57,479 bases of DNA from the NCBI GenBank assembly GCA_903901975.1, contig CAIUTB010000098.1, positions 1 to 57,479 on the forward strand. Direction: 5' to 3'. The translations under genes were made by a program, and so were the position numbers. The stretch comes from an uncultured Bacteroidales bacterium. GTDB lineage: Bacteria > Bacteroidota > Bacteroidia > Bacteroidales > Paludibacteraceae. Below are positions 1 through 8,720 of this stretch, one piece after another. The notes under the pieces were generated by a model. That model made no database searches, was not told the DNA's origin, and worked only from the letters and a program-made list of their open reading frames with translations. Every line of letters starts with the position of its first letter. Position 1 is the stretch's first letter.

Positions 1-14
1 AAAAGGTTCATGTT

Positions 15-128
15 CGGCATAGCGTCTTTCGCTATGTCGAAGCTAAAGGCAAGGCTCTGCCTTGCATATTGAAAAAGAATATGAAAAGCAGGAGCTTTTC
101 TTTTAGCATGACGAAGCGGGACGCTTCG
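15..128. repeat. Cluster of four short hairpins
   Basis: Four compact inverted repeats follow one another: 15-24/30-39 (CGGCATAGCG with CGCTATGTCG, one G-T pair), 49-55/59-65 (GCAAGGC/GCCTTGC), 83-89/94-100 (GAAAAGC/GCTTTTC) and 112-118/122-128 (CGAAGCG/CGCTTCG). Stems are 7-10 bp with loops of 3-5 nt. No gene is visible in bases 1-232. The arrangement resembles REP-type repeat clusters of Bacteroidetes, but family membership cannot be shown here. Confidence 0.5.
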
Positions 129-232
129 CCAAACATTTGATGAATAAATGTACGCTACGGCGAACAGGGATGTCTTTATAAATAAGTTTATAGTAGGCAG
201 TTTTTAGTAGGTAGAAAAAAAAAGAAAACAAC

Positions 233-1171
233 TTAACTCAGCTCATTGATGGCTTTGAAAATCACCGCTTCATATTGTGCCAGTGTTTTGCTCTTTTTCA
301 CCTGCTTATAGATTTTGTGTCCGTTCTCAAATCCTTCGGCATGATATTCCCACAGTTCTTCAAAGCGTTTCAGTAAGTGCAAATCGCCTGAGTATTTTTG
401 TTTGCAATATTCGATGATAGAACTATGAAAATTCCTGAGCATCTTGACTTTCTCGGCTTGTGTAAGCTCTTGTTTTCTGATTTCGGCCAGTAGAAAAGGA
501 TTTTGAAGTATTCCCCGTCCAATCATAAATCGGTCAATTTTCGGAACTAAAGCTTGCACTTTTTCGATATCAGCCACAGTCAGAATGTCACCATTATAGC
601 AAACCGGATGTTTTAACTGCGGTGCATATTCCGCAAAGGCAATTAAATCTACTTCGCCTTTATATTGTTGTTTCCCGATTCGGGGGTGAATAATCAGTTC
701 TTCTAACGGAAATGCATTGAAAATTGAAATTAGCGGTTTAAAATCAGCTGAATTATCTAATCCAAGCCTGGTTTTAATCGATATCTTGAGTTTCGTTTCG
801 GCAAAAATGCCTTCAAGCAATTTCGCCACTTCGGTAGCTTGTGCCAATAATCCGGCACCCATGCATTTACCGGTTACCATGGGGTATGGACAACCCATAT
901 TAATGTTCACTTCGCTGTAAGCGTGTTGCACACACAATTCTTCAAAGCGTTTGAACGACTCAGCGGTATTGCCCAGAAACTGTGGAACTGGTTTTTGAAA
1001 GACGTTATGTACAGGCAATAAATCGTTACACTGGCTCGGACGGTAAAAATCAGCAGCCTGCACCCGGACAAAAGGCGTAAAAGTCTTGTCGAACAAACCA
1101 ATTTGTTGACAGTATGATTCCCGAAAAATCCAGTCGGTAAGTCCCTGAAGTGGTGCTAAGTAGATTTGCAT
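233..1171 (-). CDS. dus: tRNA-dihydrouridine synthase (Dus family)
   Basis: FMN-dependent enzyme that reduces uridine to dihydrouridine in tRNA, in the cytosol. The 312-residue length fits a bacterial Dus. Visible landmarks are the N-terminal APLQGLTD segment of the TIM barrel, the NMGCP motif with the presumed catalytic Cys94, IKTRLG, IIHPR and NGDI strands, and the FMN phosphate-binding GRGILQNP segment towards the C-terminus. Which of DusA, B or C it matches best cannot be settled by eye; length and the motif after the catalytic cysteine look most DusC-like. It stands alone, and the next leftward gene, pgk, has its own terminator upstream of it. Confidence 0.9.
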   Translation of the reverse strand: MQIYLAPLQGLTDWIFRESYCQQIGLFDKTFTPFVRVQAADFYRPSQCNDLLPVHNVFQKPVPQFLGNTAESFKRFEELCVQHAYSEVNINMGCPYPMVTGKCMGAGLLAQATEVAKLLEGIFAETKLKISIKTRLGLDNSADFKPLISIFNAFPLEELIIHPRIGKQQYKGEVDLIAFAEYAPQLKHPVCYNGDILTVADIEKVQALVPKIDRFMIGRGILQNPFLLAEIRKQELTQAEKVKMLRNFHSSIIEYCKQKYSGDLHLLKRFEELWEYHAEGFENGHKIYKQVKKSKTLAQYEAVIFKAINELS

Positions 1172-1492
1172 GAATTTTAGATTTTCTATTTTTGCGGTAA
1201 AGGTAATAAATGTTGAGTTGAAATCTTTATTAAAAGGAGATGATACGGAATTTCTCTACAAAATTTTAGTTCAATATACGCTACCCTAATTTATACCGTT
1301 TGCAGAAATAATACACTCCAATGTCGACTAGGTCTAATTGTACTGTTTATTACTATGCATCGGCATTATAGCAAGTTGACATTGGGCTAAAATATTAATT
1401 CAGTTGCTATTAGTGCCAATCCGCTTCATTGAAAATAAAAAAAAAAGGGCAACCTGTTTTGATTGCCCCTTTGAGTATTATTAAAAAAAATA
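1172..1492. other. Intergenic stretch, no gene seen
   Basis: About 320 bp between pgk and dus. Apart from the pgk terminator hairpin at its right end and a weak TAccTTTa promoter-like site on the minus strand near 1198-1205, no coding potential, repeat or RNA gene was recognised. Confidence 0.5.
1439..1472 (-). terminator. pgk terminator
   Basis: Inverted repeat AAGGGCAA (1445-1452) / TTGCCCCTT (1463-1471) lies 21 bp beyond the pgk stop. On the minus strand it is followed by a run of T (the A run at 1438-1446 on the plus strand), as in an intrinsic terminator. Confidence 0.75.
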
Positions 1493-2746
1493 TTAGAATC
1501 CACGTATCGCTTCAATACCAGGCAAAACGCGACCTTCGATAGCTTCGAGCAAGGCACCACCACCGGTAGAAACATACGATACCTGATCGGCAATTCCAAA
1601 TTTGTTTACACAAGCTACTGAGTCACCACCCCCAACAAGCGAAAATGCTCCGTTCCGGGTTGCTTCTACAATCGCTTCACCCACTGAGCGTGAACCATGT
1701 GTAAAGTTATCGAATTCAAAAACACCTGTAGGACCATTCCAGAGAATTGTTTTAGAGGCTTTTATCACGTCGGCAAAGATTTTTTCGGTTTCAGGTCCGA
1801 TATCCAATCCTTCCCAACCATCCGGAATTTCTCCAACCGGAACAAAAGCTGTCTTAGCATCATTACTGAATGAATCTGCAATTTTCGCATCCACCGCCAA
1901 CACAATTTTCACGTTGTTTGCTTTAGCTTTTTCCAATAATTCAAGGGCCAAATCCAGTTTGTCGTCTTCGCAAATCGAAATACCGATTTTTCCTCCCAAT
2001 GCTTTGGTAAAAGTATAAGTCATACCACCGGCAATAATCAGGTTATCCACTTTGGTAAGCAAATTTTCGATAATTTCAATTTTCGATGACACTTTTGAAC
2101 CACCCATAATGGCTGTGAATGGACGGGCAGTATCAGTCATTATTTTTTGAACTGCAATCACTTCTTTTTCCATCAAATAACCAAACATTTTGTTGCTTTC
2201 ATCAAAATATTTGGCAATCAAAGCAGTTGAGGCGTGTGCCCGGTGAGCCGTACCGAAAGCATCGTTTACATAGCAATCGGCATAACTTGCCAAGGTGGTG
2301 GTAAATTTCTTCTGGTTTTCCTTGGTTACTTTTTTAGCTTCAGCTTTTTCATCATCAGTGGCAAATTCAGCGCGTGGTTTACCTTCTTCTTCTTCATAGA
2401 AACGAAGGTTTTCAAGCATTAATGCTTCGCCGGGTTTCAAAGCAGCAGCCATTTCAGCAGCCTTAGCACAATCGGGAGCAAATTTCACATCAACGCCCAA
2501 TACTTTTGAAACGTGTGGCAAAATTGCTTTCAACGAATACTTGGTATCCGGATTTTTCTTTGGACGACCCATGTGAGAAGCAATAATAATACTTCCACCA
2601 TCGGCCAAAATCTTTTTCAAAGTAGGAAGTGCAGCACGAATCCGGGTATCATCGGTAATTTGAGAATTTTCGTCTAAGGGTACGTTGAAGTCAACGCGAA
2701 CGAAAGCCCGTTTACCCGCAAAATTAAATTTGTCAATAGTTTGCAT
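1493..2746 (-). CDS. pgk: Phosphoglycerate kinase
   Basis: Glycolytic and gluconeogenic enzyme that transfers phosphate between 1,3-bisphosphoglycerate and ADP in the cytosol. The 417-residue protein is full length. It starts with the conserved RVDFNVPL block, continues with SHMGRPK and LENLRF substrate-binding segments in the N-terminal domain, and has the nucleotide-binding [19 protein letters not shown] and GGGDSVACV motifs in the C-terminal domain. A minus-strand promoter-like site (2855-2862) and the terminator at 1439-1472 suggest a monocistronic gene. It is divergent from mdh, another central-carbon gene. Confidence 0.97.
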   Translation of the reverse strand: MQTIDKFNFAGKRAFVRVDFNVPLDENSQITDDTRIRAALPTLKKILADGGSIIIASHMGRPKKNPDTKYSLKAILPHVSKVLGVDVKFAPDCAKAAEMAAALKPGEALMLENLRFYEEEEGKPRAEFATDDEKAEAKKVTKENQKKFTTTLASYADCYVNDAFGTAHRAHASTALIAKYFDESNKMFGYLMEKEVIAVQKIMTDTARPFTAIMGGSKVSSKIEIIENLLTKVDNLIIAGGMTYTFTKALGGKIGISICEDDKLDLALELLEKAKANNVKIVLAVDAKIADSFSNDAKTAFVPVGEIPDGWEGLDIGPETEKIFADVIKASKTILWNGPTGVFEFDNFTHGSRSVGEAIVEATRNGAFSLVGGGDSVACVNKFGIADQVSYVSTGGGALLEAIEGRVLPGIEAIRGF

Positions 2747-2854
2747 ATTGTTATTTATTAAAGTGATTAATATTTCTTTATGAATCAGGCTTAATACGAT
2801 CAGATTTCTGAAATTTATATATCTTTGTATTTCATCTTATCAAGAAATCGACTG

Positions 2855-2862
2855 CAAAGGTA
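2855..2862 (-). promoter_or_regulatory. Bacteroidetes-type -7 box upstream of pgk
   Basis: TACCTTTG on the minus strand matches the Bacteroidetes -7 consensus TAnnTTTG. It would give a leader of about 100 nt. No clear TTTG -33 element was found at the usual distance, so confidence is moderate. Confidence 0.5.
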
Positions 2863-2960
2863 CTAAAAAGTTAGAAATAGCTGCTGTTCGGTTTTGATAA
2901 ATAGTCGGATTTAAACATAAAAATAATTAAAGAAATATTTCTCTAATCGATTTTTGTTTG

Positions 2961-2968
2961 TATCTTTG
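2961..2968 (+). promoter_or_regulatory. Bacteroidetes-type -7 box upstream of mdh
   Basis: TATCTTTG fits TAnnTTTG and lies 47 bp before the mdh start. It also shows that an in-frame ATG at 2958 cannot be the start, because that codon overlaps the promoter. Confidence 0.6.
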
Positions 2969-3014
2969 TGCCGCTAAAAATAAAATTATTCAAACTCTAA
3001 AAATAGAATTTATT

Positions 3015-3956
3015 ATGTCTAAAGTAACAGTAGTAGGTGCCGGAAATGTGGGTGCCACTTGTGCAAATATTCTTGCATTTAATGAAGTCGCTGATGAAGT
3101 GGTAATGCTCGATGTAAAAGAAGGTGTTTCGGAAGGTAAGGCATTGGATATGTTCCAAACTGCAGCCATATTAGGTTTCGATTCAAAGATTATTGGTTGT
3201 ACCAACGATTATTCCTTAACAGCAGATTCTGATGTTGTGGTAATTACATCAGGTATCCCTCGTAAACCGGGAATGACCCGTGAAGAATTAATCGGTGTTA
3301 ATGCCGGAATTGTGAAAAGTGTTGTGGATAATGTACTGAAATATTCTCCGAATACGATTATTGTAGTGGTAAGTAATCCAATGGATACAATGACATATCT
3401 GGCGTTAAAAACTTCAGGTCTTCCTAAAAACCGTGTTATTGGTATGGGTGGTTCATTGGATACGGCTCGTTTTAAATGTTATTTGAGCAAGGCATTGAAA
3501 GGAAATCAGAATGAAGTACACTGTATGGTTATTGGCGGACATGGTGATACAACAATGATTCCTTTAACCCGTTTTGCATCCTACAAAGGACGTCAGGTAA
3601 GCAGCATTTTAGATAAAGAAACCTTAGAGCAGGTAGTTAAAGAAACCATGGTTGGTGGTGCTACCTTGACCGGTTTACTTGGTACATCGGCCTGGTTTGC
3701 TCCGGGTGCTTCAGTGGCTTATCTGGTTAAATCAATAATTCACAATCAGAAAAAAATTATTCCTTGCTGTGTTTACCTCGAAGGAGAATACAATCAGAAT
3801 GATATATGCATTGGTGTACCGGTTGTGATCGGCAAAAATGGCGTTGAAGAAATTCTTGACTATAAGTTGAATGCCGAAGAAGTAGCTTTATTCGAGAAAA
3901 GTGCTGCGGCTGTTCGTGGAACAAACGATGTATTGAAAGAAATCAATTTTCTTTAA
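3015..3956 (+). CDS. mdh: Malate dehydrogenase
   Basis: NAD-dependent interconversion of malate and oxaloacetate. The start at 3015 gives 313 residues beginning MSKVTVVGAGNVGAT, an immediate Rossmann dinucleotide-binding motif; the in-frame ATG at 2958 overlaps the -7 box and adds a non-homologous tail. Other landmarks are IPRKPGMTRE (substrate Arg), VVSNPMD, the catalytic His in GGHGDTTMIP, and a helical C-terminus. The sequence is of the lactate dehydrogenase-like MDH type usual in Bacteroidetes. It is transcribed away from pgk. Confidence 0.96.
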   Translation: MSKVTVVGAGNVGATCANILAFNEVADEVVMLDVKEGVSEGKALDMFQTAAILGFDSKIIGCTNDYSLTADSDVVVITSGIPRKPGMTREELIGVNAGIVKSVVDNVLKYSPNTIIVVVSNPMDTMTYLALKTSGLPKNRVIGMGGSLDTARFKCYLSKALKGNQNEVHCMVIGGHGDTTMIPLTRFASYKGRQVSSILDKETLEQVVKETMVGGATLTGLLGTSAWFAPGASVAYLVKSIIHNQKKIIPCCVYLEGEYNQNDICIGVPVVIGKNGVEEILDYKLNAEEVALFEKSAAAVRGTNDVLKEINFL

Positions 3957-4106
3957 GCAATTCTGAAATCCTGATTTAACAATACTACAGTTAACTCTAT
4001 GGAAATACTGAAATGATGGAAAAACAGACTTCTTTTATCGATAATTTAATAGCTTATGAAACTGATTTTTTTTCATAATTGATCAATAAAATATTAGGTT
4101 TTATTC

Positions 4107-4136
4107 TTGAAATTTCAGTTAATTCCACTATCTTTG
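4107..4136 (+). promoter_or_regulatory. Promoter of the Fur-family gene
   Basis: A TTG at 4107-4109 is followed after 19 bp by TATCTTTG at 4129-4136, matching the Bacteroidetes -33/-7 arrangement. The leader to the ATG at 4180 would be about 35-40 nt. Confidence 0.6.
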
Positions 4137-4179
4137 TAAATATTTAAATTTTATCTATTTTCCAAAAAATTGTATTAGC

Positions 4180-4587
4180 ATGTTAGAATCACATCAGTAT
4201 TTACGACGGTTTATGATTAAACCATCCGTTCAGCGATCGGCTGTAATGCATTTTATGCTAAATAACCGGACACATCCGACCATTGACGAAATTTACATGG
4301 CATTATGTCCTACAATGCCAACTCTATCGAAAACAACAGTGTATAATACACTTGATTTGTTTGTGGAAAAAGGCGCAGTACGTGCCCTCGCTATTGATGA
4401 AAAAAACGCACGCTATGATGTTGATATTTCGGCTCATGGTCATTTTATGTGTAAAAGCTGCGGAAAAGTTCATGATATTTTTGATTTGAAACCATCTCTG
4501 TTTCAAATTCCTTACACCGATAAATTCAAAATTGATTCGGTAGAAGTTTCTTATTTTGGAACTTGCAATTCTTGCCAGGGAAACTAA
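4180..4587 (+). CDS. Fur-family metalloregulator, PerR-like
   Basis: DNA-binding metalloregulator of 135 residues, the typical length of the Fur/PerR family. The N-terminal winged helix includes HPTIDEIYMAL and TLSKTTVYNTL (recognition helix). The dimerisation half contains RYDVDIS, AHGHFMCKSCGKVHD and the C-terminal CNSC, giving the paired CxxC structural zinc site. The Asp in RYD, the two His of AHGH and the Asp of VHD fit the PerR sensory site, so a peroxide-responsive role is plausible but not proven. It has its own promoter and a strong terminator, suggesting monocistronic expression. Confidence 0.88.
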   Translation: MLESHQYLRRFMIKPSVQRSAVMHFMLNNRTHPTIDEIYMALCPTMPTLSKTTVYNTLDLFVEKGAVRALAIDEKNARYDVDISAHGHFMCKSCGKVHDIFDLKPSLFQIPYTDKFKIDSVEVSYFGTCNSCQGN

Positions 4588-4606
4588 ATCCGACAAAAAA
4601 GGATCA

Positions 4607-4641
4607 AAACAAGCACACTTTTTTAAGTGTGCTTGTTTTTT
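4607..4641 (+). terminator. Terminator of the Fur-family gene
   Basis: A perfect 14-bp stem (4607-4620 with 4625-4638), loop TTTT, is followed by a T run. It sits 20 bp after the stop codon. Confidence 0.9.
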
Positions 4642-4656
4642 GTTGACAATTTTTTA

Positions 4657-4664
4657 TATCTTTG
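4657..4664 (+). promoter_or_regulatory. Bacteroidetes-type -7 box
   Basis: TATCTTTG, 25 bp before the ATG at 4689, with a TTG about 21 bp further upstream (4633-4635) that overlaps the terminator stem. It argues against the alternative in-frame start near 4662. Confidence 0.55.
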
Positions 4665-4688
4665 ACAAATCTTCTAAATTCTGCTCCC

Positions 4689-5960
4689 ATGAAAAGATTC
4701 ATATTCACGATCTGTTTATTTTTGGTGGTATCTTTTGTTTATTCGCAACAAAAGGCGAAAAAGGGTTTTGGTTTTGGGGCATTACCGGCTGTTTCATACG
4801 ATTCCGACCTGGGTTTTCAATATGGTGTGCTTGCAAATTTTTATCTCTACGGCGATGGCTCTATTTTTCCGAAGTATTACCATTCACTTTATACTGAATT
4901 ATCGACCTATACGAAGGGGCGTGTCATTGCCCGTATACGTTATGACTCTGAATTTTTAATTCCTAAAGTCCGGTCAACTATTGATATTAGTTATGTAACT
5001 GACCCAATTTCAGACTTTTACGGGTTTAATGGTTATCAGGGCATCTACAGTGCAGATACTGCCAAAAATAATCATTTATTTTACAGGAATGCGCAATACA
5101 TGTTCCGGGCTAAAGCTGATTTTCAGGGGAATTTTGGCAATTCAAAATTTGGTTGGGTGGCTGGATATTCTTTTTATCATTTCAGTATAGATACTGTAAA
5201 TAACTCACAGCTTGGTTTGGCCAAAAAGAGTGAGAGTCTTTATGAAAAATATCAGCAATGGGGCTTGATAAGCCCTGCTGAAGCTCATGGTAGTAGTATC
5301 AATTACCTGAAAGTGGGATTGAAATACGATTCCCGTGATCAGTTAGCCAATCCCTCTAAAGGGATTTTTACGGAAGCGGTAGTTCAAACTGCCCCTGGTT
5401 TTATAAATTCCAGTCCACACACAAAATTTGCTTTAATACACCGTCAGTACTTCACGCTGGCAAATGATCTTACATTTGCCTATCGGATTGATTATCAGTC
5501 TACAATTGGGAAAGACAAAGTACCTTTTTATGCACAACCGCTGCTTATTACAAGCTATCTGGTGGCTGCGACCAATCAGGGCCTGGGTGGGAAAAGTTCG
5601 GTACGGGGAATTCTGCGAAATCGAATTATAGGCGACGATGTGGCCTTTGGTAATTTCGAATTCCGGTATAAATTCCTTCGATTTGAATGGTTGAAACAAA
5701 ATTTCTATCTGGGAACGAATGTATTTTTTGATTCAGGAATCATTCTCAAACCGATAGAAATGAATTTAGCGAATGTTTCTGTTGCAGATAAAGCGAGTTA
5801 TTTTAGCAATTACGAAGCTGGAAAGTTTCATTCGGCTGCCGGTATCGGCTTGAAAATCGGTTGGAATGAAAACTTTATAATTTCAGCCGATTTCGGTAAA
5901 GCTCTTAATATACAAGATGGTAATACTGGGTTCTATATTGGTCTAAACTATCTATTCTAA
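4689..5960 (+). CDS. Outer-membrane beta-barrel protein, BamA/TamA barrel-like, no POTRA domains
   Basis: Predicted outer-membrane protein of 423 residues with a signal peptide (MKRFIFTICLFLVVSFVYSQ). The remainder is alternating aromatic/polar beta-strand sequence ending in GLNYLF, a typical terminal strand with a C-terminal Phe. Segments such as KYDSRDQLANPSKGIF and GGKSSVRGILRNRIIGDD resemble the Omp85 (surface antigen D15) barrel, the second being like the VRGF motif. No POTRA repeats precede the barrel, so it is unlikely to be BamA itself. Role unknown; the start at 4689 is set by the promoter and the signal peptide. Confidence 0.78.
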   Translation: MKRFIFTICLFLVVSFVYSQQKAKKGFGFGALPAVSYDSDLGFQYGVLANFYLYGDGSIFPKYYHSLYTELSTYTKGRVIARIRYDSEFLIPKVRSTIDISYVTDPISDFYGFNGYQGIYSADTAKNNHLFYRNAQYMFRAKADFQGNFGNSKFGWVAGYSFYHFSIDTVNNSQLGLAKKSESLYEKYQQWGLISPAEAHGSSINYLKVGLKYDSRDQLANPSKGIFTEAVVQTAPGFINSSPHTKFALIHRQYFTLANDLTFAYRIDYQSTIGKDKVPFYAQPLLITSYLVAATNQGLGGKSSVRGILRNRIIGDDVAFGNFEFRYKFLRFEWLKQNFYLGTNVFFDSGIILKPIEMNLANVSVADKASYFSNYEAGKFHSAAGIGLKIGWNENFIISADFGKALNIQDGNTGFYIGLNYLF

Positions 5961-5998
5961 GCTGATTTATTCGTAATAAACCGTTACAATTTTAATAT

Positions 5999-7093
5999 AT
6001 GGTGTTGATTATTAGTGCGATATTTATTTCTATCTTGTACTTATTACTGATTCTGATTTTTATACTTGGTTGGAAAAATATATTTTCATACGAATCAACT
6101 GGAATCATTGACATTGATTTTCCTGTCTCAGTGGTTGTACCCTGCAAAAATGAACAGGGAAATATAATGAAATTAATAGGTATCCTGGCTCAGCAAAGTT
6201 ATCAAAACTTTGAACTAATTATAATAAATGACCATTCTACGGACTCTACGCGACATTATATCAAAAAAGCACAAAAAGATTTCCCCAATATTAAGCTAAT
6301 TGATGCTGTGGGACATGGGAAAAAAAATGCGCTGAAAGAAGGAATCACCCAAGCTAACTCTACGCTGATTATCACCACCGATGCGGACTGTATGCCCTCA
6401 TATCACTGGATTGAATCCATTGCCAGCTATTACAAACGTTTTCCGAGTGATTTAATTATCGGTCCTATCGGATTGTCTGATAAAGATGACTTATTCTCAC
6501 GCATTCAGGCTCTTGAATTCTCAAGTCTTGCGGGCACTGCGGCAGGTGCATCAGGTGCAGGAATGCCTATACTGTGTAATGGTGCCAATCTGGCCTTTAC
6601 TAAAAAAGTATGGTTGAAATCACAAAAAGATTTACACAATGAAGAACAATCGGGTGATGATATTTTTCTACTCGAGAGCATAAAAAAGGCTGGTGGGAAA
6701 ATCCGGTTTTTAAAATCAGAAGCTGCATTTGTAAAGACAAAACCGCCTAAAACCATTAGAGAATTTATCAATCAGCGGAGAAGGTGGGCAGGAAAATCTA
6801 AATCATATTCTGACTGGCAGATTATTTTAACAGCAACCATTGTTTTGGCGATCAGCCTGATAAGTTTGATATTTATCGGGATGGCATTCGACAAATGGCA
6901 GTATATTATCGGGTTTATAGCGATTTTTGTTTTTAAATACTCAATTGACACTTATTTTCTGTACAAGGTGCGGCGGTTCTTTCAATTAGACAATATATGG
7001 GCGTATTCGTTTATACTTTCACTTGTTTACCCGATTTATATTGTATTTATTGCTTTTTCGTCTCTACTGATACCTCCAGGGAAATGGAAATAA
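5999..7093 (+). CDS. Membrane-anchored family 2 glycosyltransferase
   Basis: Inner-membrane glycosyltransferase of 364 residues. An N-terminal transmembrane helix (about residues 1-25) is followed by a GT-A domain with VSVVVPCKNEQGN, the nucleotide-sugar Asp region NDHSTDST, the metal-binding TTDADC, and a Q-R-R-R-W motif (QxxRW) typical of processive or membrane GT2 enzymes. Two or three hydrophobic helices close the protein. Donor and acceptor are not predictable. The stop codon directly abuts the stop of the convergent lipoprotein gene, leaving no room for a separate terminator. Confidence 0.88.
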   Translation: MVLIISAIFISILYLLLILIFILGWKNIFSYESTGIIDIDFPVSVVVPCKNEQGNIMKLIGILAQQSYQNFELIIINDHSTDSTRHYIKKAQKDFPNIKLIDAVGHGKKNALKEGITQANSTLIITTDADCMPSYHWIESIASYYKRFPSDLIIGPIGLSDKDDLFSRIQALEFSSLAGTAAGASGAGMPILCNGANLAFTKKVWLKSQKDLHNEEQSGDDIFLLESIKKAGGKIRFLKSEAAFVKTKPPKTIREFINQRRRWAGKSKSYSDWQIILTATIVLAISLISLIFIGMAFDKWQYIIGFIAIFVFKYSIDTYFLYKVRRFFQLDNIWAYSFILSLVYPIYIVFIAFSSLLIPPGKWK

Positions 7094-7576
7094 TTAACGG
7101 TTAATATATAAAACATCACCTGCTAAAGCAGTACGATAGCGTTTAAGAACTTCTTTAGCCAGAGCCGTTGTGTCAGGTAAATTTGGACGAATTCTTTTGG
7201 ATGGATTTCCAACCCCGTAACCAATATCAAAAACAGTTCCACATTTCTCACAGACTGCTTGTCCTAAACCATTTGGATAAACCCTTATCGTAGATAAATG
7301 TTCGTATGGACAGCTCATATCAAAGGCATAATACGCTCCGTCAAAACCGCTGTAAACCAGAATTCCACCATACCCAATCCGTTCAATAGCTGTTATCGGC
7401 TTTAAAAATGTCATGCTTTTATTACTGGAATTTCGAAAGATCGGATAGGTTGTGACCAGATTTAATTCGAGATAAACCGGATAATCGGGAATAGAAGAAA
7501 TATAAGTATCATCGCAACTTATTAAAAATAAGCTGATTATTATCGAAAAAAAACAGAATTTGATCGCTGATTTCAT
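7094..7576 (-). CDS. Lipoprotein with an atypical Rieske-like cysteine/histidine pattern
   Basis: Small lipoprotein of 160 residues: signal peptide with lipobox LISC (Cys21). The C-terminal half resembles a Rieske [2Fe-2S] fold, with Cys89-x3-His93, then Cys109-x2-Cys112, followed by a GTVFDIGYGVGNPS segment like the FD..G....GP tail of Rieske proteins. Canonical Rieske proteins have CxH and CxxH, so both motifs deviate (an extra two residues in the first, Cys for His in the second). It could bind a cluster, bind another metal, or be a degenerate Rieske fold. It is the last gene of a long leftward run and follows the aldo/keto reductase. Confidence 0.7.
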   Translation of the reverse strand: MKSAIKFCFFSIIISLFLISCDDTYISSIPDYPVYLELNLVTTYPIFRNSSNKSMTFLKPITAIERIGYGGILVYSGFDGAYYAFDMSCPYEHLSTIRVYPNGLGQAVCEKCGTVFDIGYGVGNPSKRIRPNLPDTTALAKEVLKRYRTALAGDVLYINR

Positions 7577-7587
7577 ATATTTCCAAA

Positions 7588-7612
7588 AAAGGCAAATCCA
7601 AATTCGCCTTTA
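7588..7612 (-). terminator. Hairpin between aldo/keto reductase and Rieske-like gene
   Basis: AAAGGCAAAT (7588-7597) pairs with ATTCGCCTTT (7602-7611) with one mismatch and a 4-nt loop. An A run precedes it on the plus strand, so minus-strand RNA would end in U residues. It may end the aldo/keto reductase transcript just before the Rieske-like gene. Confidence 0.55.
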
Positions 7613-7616
7613 TTTC

Positions 7617-8615
7617 TTATCCTAACTCACCAATTCGCCACAATTCTTCATCTGAAAAATTTAGATTCTTCAATGAATCGATGTTGTCTTGCAATTGCTT
7701 TACAGAACTTGTTCCTACTATGATAGATGTAACCTGTGGTTTATGAAAACACCATGCAACAGCCATCTGAGCCAGTGTTTGTCCTCGTTGAGCGGCAATT
7801 TCATTCAGCTTGCTGATTTTGTCTATTACCTCTGGTGTCAGGCGGCTTTGTTGAAGAAAACCGTGACTTTGTGCTGCACGTGAGTTTTCGGGTATTCCAT
7901 GCAGGTATTTATCGCTTAACATTCCTTGGGACAAGGGTGAGAAGCCTATAAAACCAATTCCATTCTCACCAGCCAGTGGCAATACATCCTGTTCAATTTC
8001 GCGGGTAAAAATGCTGTATCTATCCTGATTTATTAGACAAGGCGTTCCATTTTCACGCAAAATGCGGTAAGCTTCGCGGGCTTTATCAACCGGATATTTA
8101 GAAATACCAACGTAAAGTGCTTTTCCCTGTTTTACCATATCAGATAAGGCAGCCATAGTTTCTTCCAGCGGCGTATTCGGGTCGTAACGATGCGAATAGA
8201 AAATATCTACATAATCCAGTTGCATTCGTTTCAGACTTTGATGTAGGCTGGAAATAAGGTACTTGCGTGAACCCCAGTCACCATACGGACCTGGCCACAT
8301 TTCGTGACCTGCTTTGGTGCTAATAATCATCTCGTCGCGGTAACTGCTAAAATTCGATTTCAGTATCTTACCAAAGTTTGTTTCAGCACTTCCGGCAGGA
8401 ACACCATAGTTATTGGCCAAATCGAAATGCGTAATCCCATGATCGAAAGCAAATTGTAGCATGTTCAGCGCTTCATCCTGATTATCCACATCACCGAAAT
8501 TATGCCACAAACCAAGTGAAATTTTTGGAAGCATTAATCCGCTATTACCACAACGGTTATAGCCAACAGAATCTTTGTAACGATTAATTGATGGAACGTA
8601 TCTATTTTCTGACAT
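7617..8615 (-). CDS. Aldo/keto reductase, YghZ/L-glyceraldehyde 3-phosphate reductase type
   Basis: NADPH-dependent aldo/keto reductase of 332 residues, closely resembling E. coli YghZ (GpR), which detoxifies L-glyceraldehyde 3-phosphate. Shared segments are CGNSGLMLPKISLGLWHNFG, the catalytic Asp/Tyr region FDLANNYGVPAGSAE, Lys in STKAG, and YVDIFYSHR. The C-terminus carries the cofactor-binding IIVGTSSVKQLQDN. The start at 8615 (MSENRYVPS) aligns with the family; an upstream in-frame ATG at 8702 would add an unrelated Cys-rich tail. The fusicoccin/ion-channel-subunit name sometimes applied to this family is not supported. Confidence 0.88.
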   Translation of the reverse strand: MSENRYVPSINRYKDSVGYNRCGNSGLMLPKISLGLWHNFGDVDNQDEALNMLQFAFDHGITHFDLANNYGVPAGSAETNFGKILKSNFSSYRDEMIISTKAGHEMWPGPYGDWGSRKYLISSLHQSLKRMQLDYVDIFYSHRYDPNTPLEETMAALSDMVKQGKALYVGISKYPVDKAREAYRILRENGTPCLINQDRYSIFTREIEQDVLPLAGENGIGFIGFSPLSQGMLSDKYLHGIPENSRAAQSHGFLQQSRLTPEVIDKISKLNEIAAQRGQTLAQMAVAWCFHKPQVTSIIVGTSSVKQLQDNIDSLKNLNFSDEELWRIGELG

Positions 8616-8720
8616 GATTATTTTGATTGAAAAACCTTCTGGCATGCAACACACCCAAAAGAGTTTTGGTTCTATCAAACTCTCAAAGGGACTAAAGCAC
8701 ACTTTGAGGTTTGCTTTGAT

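Noticed and set aside
2958-3014. Upstream start of mdh
   Set aside because: The ATG at 2958 overlaps the TATCTTTG box; the Rossmann motif begins right after the ATG at 3015.
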